A stretch of DNA of 5,678 nucleotides from JBDKGD01 sp964513095 (lineage in GTDB: Bacteria > Patescibacteriota > Minisyncoccia > UBA6257 > 2-01-FULL-56-20). Positions 1-4,831 of this stretch are shown here, piece by piece (the stretch's first letter is position 1; the number at the start of each line of letters is the position of its first letter). The stretch lies in assembly GCA_964513095.1 (NCBI GenBank), contig CAZELH010000044.1, forward strand, positions 1 through 5,678. Direction: 5' to 3'. The position numbers and the translations under genes are program-made. A model generated the notes under the pieces. That model ran no database searches. It saw nothing but the letters and a program-made list of their open reading frames with translations, and was not told the DNA's origin.

Positions 1-1
1 T

Positions 2-1279
2 ATGAATGAGGTTTATGCAGAAATAGCCGAAATTTTAGCCAGACATCCATTGATTATTTGTAATTTGAAGGCGATGTGCGCGAAGTATGGATTTGAAGAA
101 AATCAAGACATTTCGCAAATTTTTGCGAACGCGATATATCATCAAACAAAATCACACGAAGCCTTGCTACAACTTCTGCAAATTATCATAACAGAAGCAA
201 TGAACGGTTTTCCAAAACCAACGAAAACAAAATGCGAGAACGTTTTTGCGCTCGCTCCGCTTCCAATGAGTGACAACGTGAGGGAATCACCGGAATCGAT
301 AGAAATTATCGAATCGGTAAAAACATTCGATAAAGTTGCGGAAATAGAAGGTGTTGGTGGAATGAGCCGAGCAGTGATAAGCGTCAATCAATCCACTTTA
401 CCTCAAAGAGATGACGCAAAAGATTGCGCAACCGTCACAAAGCAAAAGCATAAAAGAACGAATCAAGGAGAGCTTCCTGAAGGTAGTAAAGAATTGCTGC
501 GAATCCTACTGATTTCGTCAAAGAAAAATGGCAAGCCAAAAAATAAAACAGATTTAGGATTTAGGGCGTGGCCTAAAAGGACAAAAGCTCAATCGTCTGT
601 TATGGTTGGATATTTTTTGCCAAAAGCAGCATCTGTTTTTTCTAATTTTTTGGAAAATCCAAACAGTATTCCGGAAAAAGACAGGGGTTTTTTTAGTGAA
701 ATTATCGCGGCGCGACCACAATTGAATCGCGAAGTATTTATGGAAGAAATTAAGCCGTGGCTTCCTAAAAAAACAGAACAAACCTTGACGACGATGACTG
801 AGGCGTCAGAAAAAGAAAGCAAAACTGGTGCCGTTGATATCAAAAATGGCGCTAATCTATCGCCAGAGGTCGTATCGGTGGCAGGGGGCGTTGATCATGG
901 ACAAGTAGGGGAAGATGAAAAAATAGCAAAAGCTTTCCGTGTTCTAAAGGCAGTGCTTGGTTCGCCCAATCGAGTCGTTTTCAAGAGACCCGACCTAAGG
1001 AAAATTTTGTCTACTACGTATCCCGACATAAGTGATGAAGAGCTTGATCGACTCGTTGACGACGCATTGCAGGTGGCATATGACAAATGGATAGATGCAA
1101 CAGAAAATAATAAATCGTGTCCGTTCATGATATTCCTTTGGAATATCAAATCTAGATACGATGGGAATTGGAATATCCTCGCAAAGAGATTGATAAACCT
1201 TTCCAGATCTGCACCATCAAGCGAACAATTGGATGTAAATATCCTGTGTGATGGGGTGGTGGTACGATCTACGTGGTAA
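2..1279 (+). CDS. Hypothetical protein, 425 residues, no recognised family
   Basis: I do not recognise this protein. The reading frame is open from an ATG at the second base of the window to a TAA at 1277-1279. Only one base lies upstream, so the ribosome binding site cannot be seen and the true start may lie further left. There is no signal peptide or membrane segment, so it is probably cytoplasmic. Three segments look folded: a helical N-terminus (about residues 1-70), a basic middle part (about 155-257, with Lys/Arg-rich stretches around 174-195 and aromatic residues in VGYFLPKAA and KPWLPKK), and a helical C-terminal part (about 305-402, including DISDEELDRLVDDALQ and CPFMIFLWNIKSRYDG). 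They are joined by polar, low-complexity linkers (about 71-150 and 258-304), a layout typical of multidomain adaptor or DNA-associated proteins, but no catalytic motif is visible. It converges on thrS and shares a terminator with it. The long open frame with varied composition supports a real gene; function is unknown. Confidence 0.75.
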   Translation: MNEVYAEIAEILARHPLIICNLKAMCAKYGFEENQDISQIFANAIYHQTKSHEALLQLLQIIITEAMNGFPKPTKTKCENVFALAPLPMSDNVRESPESIEIIESVKTFDKVAEIEGVGGMSRAVISVNQSTLPQRDDAKDCATVTKQKHKRTNQGELPEGSKELLRILLISSKKNGKPKNKTDLGFRAWPKRTKAQSSVMVGYFLPKAASVFSNFLENPNSIPEKDRGFFSEIIAARPQLNREVFMEEIKPWLPKKTEQTLTTMTEASEKESKTGAVDIKNGANLSPEVVSVAGGVDHGQVGEDEKIAKAFRVLKAVLGSPNRVVFKRPDLRKILSTTYPDISDEELDRLVDDALQVAYDKWIDATENNKSCPFMIFLWNIKSRYDGNWNILAKRLINLSRSAPSSEQLDVNILCDGVVVRSTW

Positions 1280-1307
1280 AAAATACTACGTGAGAAATCC
1301 ACGAATC

Positions 1308-1344
1308 AAAAAAGCAGCCGCGTAACAACGGCTGCCATTTTTTT
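1308..1344. terminator. Bidirectional rho-independent terminator between convergent genes
   Basis: A perfect 7-bp stem GCAGCCG (1314-1320) / CGGCTGC (1329-1335) closes an 8-base loop. Six As precede it (1308-1313) and seven Ts follow it after CA (1338-1344), so the hairpin has a U-tract in either direction of transcription. It lies 28 bases after the stop of the upstream plus-strand gene and 16 bases beyond the end of thrS on the minus strand. This is where a shared terminator is expected. Confidence 0.88.
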
Positions 1345-1360
1345 ACCAAAATAACTATTT

Positions 1361-2899
1361 TTATAAACTTCGGTCGCTAATTTCTTTTGCGATGGTTTCT
1401 GCAAAGTCGGCAACGGATACTTCCGGCAACTGGCCACGGGTAAAGTGCTGTGGGGCAATCATGCCGGCAGTCTGTTCTTTTTCTCCTACTACAATCATGT
1501 AGGGGATTTTTTGTTCTTTGGCGGCTCGAATACGCTTACCCAACGGATCGGTCGCTTCAAAAAGTTGCACGCGCACGTTTTTTTCACGCAAGATTTTTTC
1601 TATTTGTGTTGCGTAGTCATTAAACTTTTCACCTACGGGAATAATAGCAACTTGCACTGGGGCTAACCAAGTTGGGAAGGCTCCACCAAAATGTTCGATA
1701 GCAACAGATAAAAATCGCTCAATAGATCCCATGATGGCGGCATGAATCATTACAATTCGTTCTTTTTGCCCTTCCTCATTGATACAGGTAAGATCGAATC
1801 GCTCCGGCATGTTGGCATCTAACTGAATGGTGGCAATTTGCCATTCTCGACCTAAAGCGTCGTGTGTCATAAAGTCGAGTTTTGGACCGTAAAACGCAGC
1901 TTCTCCGAGTCCATCAAATGTTTCAAGACCGGCGACGGCCGCGGTTTCTCGCAGTATTTGTTCTGTTTCCTCCCATCGTTTTGGATCGCCTAAGTACTTT
2001 TCGGGATGCTCCGGATCGCGAAGTGAAAGCCGAACTCTTAACTGAAAGCCGAAGGTGGTGTAGAAAGTATGAATAATATCCCAGACCGCCAAAAGCTCTT
2101 GTTTTACCTGCGACATACGACAAAAGACGTGCGCGTCATCTTGGGTAAACGCACGCACGCGGGAAAGTCCAGCCAGTTCACCTGACTGCTCATCTCGATA
2201 GCAAAAGGTAGTGTTTGCATAGCGTTGGGGAAGCTGGCGATAGCTCCACTGACGACGTGCATATATTTGGGTATGATGCGGGCAGTTCATCGGCTTCATC
2301 ACAAATTGGTGCCCTTCACGTGTTAATATCTTGAATAGCTCATCTTGGTATTTTTCCCAGTGTCCACTTTTTTCGTATAAATCCTTTTTGGTGATATGGG
2401 GAATTTCCACCTGCTCATAGCCATGCGCAGAGCGGAGCTCAAGGACGTAATTATTGAGTAAATTGCGGATCATGGTTCCTCGGGGAGTCCACAGTGGCAA
2501 TCCACTGCCAACAAGATCGGAAAACACAAATAAATCTAACTGAGGCCCGAGGATTTTATGATCGCGTTTTTCCGCTTCCTCACGCATATGCAAGTACTCA
2601 TCAAGTTTTTCTTTTGATTCAAACGCAAGACCATAGATGCGTGTCAGTTGTGCATTTTTTTCATCACCGCGCCAGTAGGCACCGGCAAGTTTGTCGAGTG
2701 TGAATGCGTCGGCGGGGATTTCGCTCGTATTTTCTACGTGTCCGCCACGACAGAGATCGGTAAAAATAGTGCCGGTAGAGTAGGTGGTGAGTTGTTGACC
2801 GTCGCTCGCAAACTCCTCAATAAGCTCTTTCTTAAATGGCTGATCCGCAAATTGTTGGAGCGCTTCTTCTTTTGAAACAGCGGTACCGGTAACAGCTAG
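1361..2899 (-). CDS. thrS: Threonyl-tRNA synthetase, N-terminus lost in assembly gap
   Basis: This class II synthetase joins threonine to tRNA-Thr in the cytoplasm. The frame reads without a stop from the gap edge (2899) to TAA at 1361-1363, giving 512 residues. The TTG at 2591-2593 is an internal Leu of the conserved EYLHMREEAEKRDHKILG stretch, not a start. Domains in this fragment: second half of the tRNA-editing (SAD) domain, residues 1-70, with FTDLCRGGH supplying Cys50 and His54; linker helix 99-120; catalytic core about 125-410 with motif 1 near 130-165, motif 2 (YRDEQSGEL...RVRAFTQDD, about 234-255) and motif 3 (GSIERF, about 391); anticodon-binding domain about 415-508 (KIPYMIVVGEKEQ). 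Zinc ligands are visible as Cys206 (MNCPHH), His257 (DDAHVF) and His386 (MIHAAI). From the editing Cys to the C-terminus there are 463 residues, against about 461 in E. coli ThrRS, so roughly 70-130 N-terminal residues are missing, depending on whether a TGS domain is present. The promoter is in the gap. Confidence 0.97.
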   Translation of the reverse strand, partial: LAVTGTAVSKEEALQQFADQPFKKELIEEFASDGQQLTTYSTGTIFTDLCRGGHVENTSEIPADAFTLDKLAGAYWRGDEKNAQLTRIYGLAFESKEKLDEYLHMREEAEKRDHKILGPQLDLFVFSDLVGSGLPLWTPRGTMIRNLLNNYVLELRSAHGYEQVEIPHITKKDLYEKSGHWEKYQDELFKILTREGHQFVMKPMNCPHHTQIYARRQWSYRQLPQRYANTTFCYRDEQSGELAGLSRVRAFTQDDAHVFCRMSQVKQELLAVWDIIHTFYTTFGFQLRVRLSLRDPEHPEKYLGDPKRWEETEQILRETAAVAGLETFDGLGEAAFYGPKLDFMTHDALGREWQIATIQLDANMPERFDLTCINEEGQKERIVMIHAAIMGSIERFLSVAIEHFGGAFPTWLAPVQVAIIPVGEKFNDYATQIEKILREKNVRVQLFEATDPLGKRIRAAKEQKIPYMIVVGEKEQTAGMIAPQHFTRGQLPEVSVADFAETIAKEISDRSL

Positions 2900-2999
2900 N
2901 NNNNNNNNNNNNNNNNNNNNNNNNNNNNNNNNNNNNNNNNNNNNNNNNNNNNNNNNNNNNNNNNNNNNNNNNNNNNNNNNNNNNNNNNNNNNNNNNNNN
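2900..2999. other. Assembly gap of exactly 100 Ns
   Basis: The run is exactly 100 Ns, the customary placeholder for a scaffold join of unknown size. It cuts the thrS reading frame. One hundred bases hold only about 33 codons, too few for the expected missing part of ThrRS, so the real gap is probably longer. It hides the start codon and promoter of thrS and part of the divergent intergenic region. Confidence 0.95.
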
Positions 3000-3036
3000 A
3001 ATATCGTAGCACGAACAGTGCCTATTTTGGAAGAAT

Positions 3037-3058
3037 TATCGTTTTTAAATACACGATA
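3037..3058. repeat. Short inverted repeat TATCGT/ACGATA upstream of serS
   Basis: TATCGT (3037-3042) and ACGATA (3053-3058) form a 6-bp inverted repeat around a 10-base A/T-rich spacer. A further TATCGT lies at 3002-3007. It could be a half-site operator between thrS and serS, or chance in A/T-rich DNA. No known regulator site is recognised. Confidence 0.25.
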
Positions 3059-3071
3059 GCGATTTGTTTAC

Positions 3072-3100
3072 TTGGCAATAGGTTAATTTTTAGATACGAT
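3072..3100 (+). promoter_or_regulatory. Candidate serS promoter, TTGGCA-17-TACGAT
   Basis: TTGGCA (3072-3077, 5 of 6 to the -35 consensus) is followed after 17 bases by TACGAT (3095-3100, 4 of 6 to TATAAT, with the important first, second and sixth bases kept). The -10 box ends 9 bases before the serS ATG, so transcripts would start at or within a few bases of the start codon and be leaderless or nearly so. No Shine-Dalgarno sequence is present before the ATG, which fits. An alternative TTTACT (3067-3072) with TAGATA (3091-3096) is a poorer match. Confidence 0.4.
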
Positions 3101-3109
3101 GAAATCACT

Positions 3110-4393
3110 ATGATAGATGTTGCAATTATCAGGGAACAGCCCGATATCGTGAAGAAAAAAATAGCGGATAAAAAATCCGATCCTGCGCTCGTAGACACAT
3201 TTTTAGATCTTGATACCAAATGGCGCACCGCAACATCCGCGCTTGATGAAAAGCGTCGCGTCCAAAAAGAATTAAGCGCCGCGCGAAAAATTGAAGAAGC
3301 ACAAGCCAACAAAGAAGAGATAAAAAAAATTGAAGAAGAAGTAGCGCTCACAGAAAAAGAACGCGATACTATTTTGCGTCAATTTCCCAATCTTGCCGAC
3401 GATGATGTGCCAGTAGGGCGTGACGAAAGCGAAAATGTGGTCGTGCGATCGTGGGGAAGTGTCCCACAATTTAATTTTGAGCCACGCGACCATATGGAGC
3501 TCGGTGAAAATCTCGGAATTATCGACACCGCTCGCGCTGCTGAAGTTACCGGTTCGCGCTTCGCCTATTTAAAAGGTGATGGCGCCTTGCTTGAGTTGGC
3601 GTTGGTCTCCTATGCCACCAGTGTGGTAACGAATCCAGAAATTATACGCAGTCTTGCGCAAAAAATTTCTCCAGACCACCCAATCGCTCCGTTTATTCCC
3701 GTCGTTCCACCGGTAATGATTCGGCCAGAAATTTTTGATCGCATGGGGCGATTAGACCCAAAAGAAGACCGTTACTATATACCAAGCGACGACATCTATT
3801 TAATAGGAAGCGCCGAACACACCTTGGGCCCACTTCATATGGATCAAACAGTGCTCGAAAGCGCCCTCCCAATCCGCTATGTCGGTTTTTCGACCGCGTT
3901 TCGTCGTGAAGCAGGCAGTTACGGGCGCGATGTCAAAGGAATTTTACGTATGCATCAATTCGACAAAATTGAGATAGAGTCGTTTACGACCAAAGAGTTA
4001 GGAAGAAACGAGCAAGATTTTATCGTCAGCATTCAAGAATATCTGATGCAATCACTTGAACTGCCGTACCACGTCGTATCGGTATGCACGGGAGATATGG
4101 GAACCCCCGACGCCAGACAGCTCGACATAGAGACATGGATTCCGAGCCAAAACGTCTATAGAGAAACCCACAGCAGTGATTACGTCACCGACTATCAATC
4201 ACGAAGGTTAAAAACTCGGGTAAAACGAACCAACGGAGAAACGGAACTCGTGCATATGAATGATGCGACGGTGTTTGCGATCGGCCGTACGTTAATTGCG
4301 ATTTTAGAAAATAACCAACAGGCAGACGGCTCAATTACAATTCCAAAAGTATTGCGACCATATATGGGAGGGAAAGAGAAAATTAGTAATTAG
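3110..4393 (+). CDS. serS: Seryl-tRNA synthetase
   Basis: This class II synthetase charges tRNA-Ser (and tRNA-Sec where present) with serine in the cytoplasm. At 427 residues it has normal bacterial length. The start at 3110 gives MIDVAIIREQPDIVKKKIA, matching the family's usual N-terminus, although no Shine-Dalgarno sequence is seen. Residues about 28-92 form the charged antiparallel coiled-coil arm that grips the long variable arm of tRNA-Ser, slightly shorter than in E. coli and ending at QFPNL and the conserved VPVGRDESENVVVRSWG. The catalytic domain follows: motif 1 around 197-215, serine-site GSAE (233-236, usually TAE), motif 2 with FRREAGSYGRDVKG (264-277) and MHQFDKIEIE, E352 in ETHSSDYVTDYQSRRL, and motif 3 ending in AIGRTLIAILENNQ (390-403). 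The usual motif 3 Asn (LNGS/LNAT) is aligned with Asp385 here. The gene is divergent from thrS across the gap. There is no clear terminator directly after the TAG at 4391-4393. Confidence 0.97.
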   Translation: MIDVAIIREQPDIVKKKIADKKSDPALVDTFLDLDTKWRTATSALDEKRRVQKELSAARKIEEAQANKEEIKKIEEEVALTEKERDTILRQFPNLADDDVPVGRDESENVVVRSWGSVPQFNFEPRDHMELGENLGIIDTARAAEVTGSRFAYLKGDGALLELALVSYATSVVTNPEIIRSLAQKISPDHPIAPFIPVVPPVMIRPEIFDRMGRLDPKEDRYYIPSDDIYLIGSAEHTLGPLHMDQTVLESALPIRYVGFSTAFRREAGSYGRDVKGILRMHQFDKIEIESFTTKELGRNEQDFIVSIQEYLMQSLELPYHVVSVCTGDMGTPDARQLDIETWIPSQNVYRETHSSDYVTDYQSRRLKTRVKRTNGETELVHMNDATVFAIGRTLIAILENNQQADGSITIPKVLRPYMGGKEKISN

Positions 4394-4467
4394 CCAACAA
4401 CCCGCTTTCACTAAAGTTCCAGCGTGGCGAGGTAGGGTGTAGGGTATAGCCAATAGTAAGAAAATTA

Positions 4468-4537
4468 AGAAATTGTGAATTGCGGATTGAGCATTGCGAA
4501 TTAGGAATTGTAAAACCTAAATCCTAAATCGTGAAAC
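4468..4537. repeat. Degenerate heptanucleotide tandem repeat, about 10 units
   Basis: The sequence divides into 7-base units: AGAAATT, GTGAATT, GCGGATT, GAGCATT, GCGAATT, AGGAATT, GTAAAAC, CTAAATC, CTAAATC, GTGAAAC. The first six share the ending ATT, and CTAAATC is a perfect tandem duplicate. Two more 7-base units, TAGGGTG and TAGGGTA, lie upstream at 4433-4446, and ATGAATT-GCGAATT recurs at 4626-4639. It resembles the short tandemly repeated heptamers known from cyanobacteria and other intergenic regions, and is probably a slippage-derived array. Confidence 0.7.
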
Positions 4538-4540
4538 GTG

Positions 4541-4560
4541 CCTGCCTGCCGGTAGGCAGG
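4541..4560. repeat. Hairpin palindrome CCTGCCTG-CCGG-TAGGCAGG
   Basis: Twenty bases fold into an 8-bp stem, with one G-T wobble, closed by the tetraloop CCGG. It directly follows the heptamer array and has no T-run on the plus strand, which argues against a terminator. It looks like a small dispersed intergenic palindrome (REP-like); copy number cannot be judged from this window. Confidence 0.65.
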
Positions 4561-4583
4561 TAACGCAACATAAAGAAGTATGG

Positions 4584-4604
4584 ATCCCCGATCGAGTCGG
4601 GGAT
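4584..4604. repeat. Hairpin palindrome ATCCCCGA/TCGGGGAT
   Basis: A perfect 8-bp stem ATCCCCGA (4584-4591) / TCGGGGAT (4597-4604) encloses the 5-base loop TCGAG. No T-run follows. The GGATCCCCGA...TCGGGGATGA form resembles a class of dispersed palindromes I associate with many environmental bacterial genomes; that association is recalled and could not be checked here. Confidence 0.65.
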
Positions 4605-4655
4605 GATAATGGGGCGGAATAAAGAATGAATTGCGAATTAAATGCTCTTTCTGTC

Positions 4656-4675
4656 ATTCCCGCGTAGGCGGGAAT
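4656..4675. repeat. dRS3-like palindrome ATTCCCGC-GTAG-GCGGGAAT
   Basis: A perfect 8-bp stem with tetraloop GTAG, preceded by TGTC and followed by CTAGA. It fits the pattern ATTCCC-8N-GGGAAT that defines the dRS3 repeat of Neisseria, where such repeats occur in large numbers and serve as insertion targets for filamentous phages. Here the match is to pattern only; the same palindrome type occurs in unrelated bacteria. Confidence 0.7.
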
Positions 4676-4685
4676 CTAGATCTTA

Positions 4686-4699
4686 GTCTATTGATAGAC
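4686..4699. repeat. Small hairpin GTCTA-TTGA-TAGAC
   Basis: A 5-bp stem with a 4-base loop, 10 bases downstream of the dRS3-like palindrome and followed by GGGGAT. It may be the decayed arm of another palindrome. It is weak as a structure by itself. Confidence 0.35.
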
Positions 4700-4725
4700 G
4701 GGGATGTGGAATAGATGATACCCAA

Positions 4726-4779
4726 AAACGCTCCAAACAACATTATTTATGTCAGTCAACTTTGACGGGTGGAGCGTTT
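4726..4779. repeat. Long-loop inverted repeat AAACGCTCCA/TGGAGCGTTT
   Basis: Perfect 10-bp arms (4726-4735 and 4770-4779) enclose 34 bases that contain a smaller stem GTCA/TGAC (4755-4758 / 4763-4766). The right arm falls between the -35 and -10 boxes of the promoter for the downstream gene, so it could be an operator. Read on the minus strand the stem ends in TTTTT, which could also suggest a terminator, but no minus-strand gene is seen to the right within the window. Confidence 0.5.
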
Positions 4780-4790
4780 GTGCATACAAT
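4762..4790 (+). promoter_or_regulatory. Sigma-70-type promoter TTGACG-17-TACAAT
   Basis: TTGACG (4762-4767) and TACAAT (4785-4790) each match consensus at 5 of 6 positions and are separated by the ideal 17 bases. Transcription would start near 4797, leaving a leader of about 35 bases before the ATG at 4832. This is the best promoter match I found in the window and would drive the surface-protein gene. Confidence 0.65.
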
Positions 4791-4816
4791 GTGTGAATTC
4801 ATAGTGTCGCAAAATT

Positions 4817-4822
4817 TATACT
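4817..4822 (+). promoter_or_regulatory. Second -10-like box TATACT just before the surface-protein gene
   Basis: TATACT matches the -10 consensus at 5 of 6 positions and ends 9 bases before the ATG, which would give a leaderless transcript. No good -35 box lies 17 bases upstream. The same 9-base distance is seen for the -10-like box before serS. Confidence 0.3.
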
Positions 4823-4831
4823 AATTTTTTT

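Larger units (their letters stand above)
4394..4831. other. Gene-free, repeat-rich intergenic region
   Basis: These 438 bases between serS and the surface-protein gene contain no convincing coding frame on either strand and no tRNA that I can fold. They hold, in order, 7-bp periodic A/T-rich repeats, three compact GC-rich hairpins and a weaker small one, a long-loop inverted repeat, and a promoter for the gene on the right. None of the GC-rich hairpins is followed by a T-run, so none is a standard terminator of serS. Confidence 0.8.

Noticed and set aside
895..1302. 135-residue minus-strand open frame
   Set aside because: It lies antisense within the 425-residue gene, overlaps its stop, and has a Ser/Arg-rich, low-complexity product without recognisable features.
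1269..1303. CTACGTG direct repeats and CGTGG/CCACG inverted repeat around the first gene's stop
   Set aside because: Arms of only 5-7 bases, next to a much better terminator hairpin; not distinguishable from chance.
2591..2593. TTG as start codon of a 410-residue ThrRS
   Set aside because: The frame continues upstream to the gap and encodes conserved ThrRS editing-domain sequence, so this TTG is an internal leucine.
2876..2893. GGTACCGG near the gap as a T-box core of a synthetase leader
   Set aside because: It lies inside the thrS coding frame and lacks the rest of the T-box core; the palindrome is a coding coincidence.
3022..3351. 109-residue minus-strand frame reaching toward the gap, considered as a gene or the thrS start
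   Set aside because: It is Ser-rich antisense of the SerRS coiled-coil arm, ends at 3022 in a stop, and cannot join the ThrRS frame.
4468..4537. CRISPR array
   Set aside because: The units are 7 bases long, degenerate and contiguous, without spacers, and no cas genes are visible.
4541..4604. Hairpins as rho-independent terminators of serS
   Set aside because: Neither stem is followed by a T-run on the plus strand; they look like dispersed palindromes.
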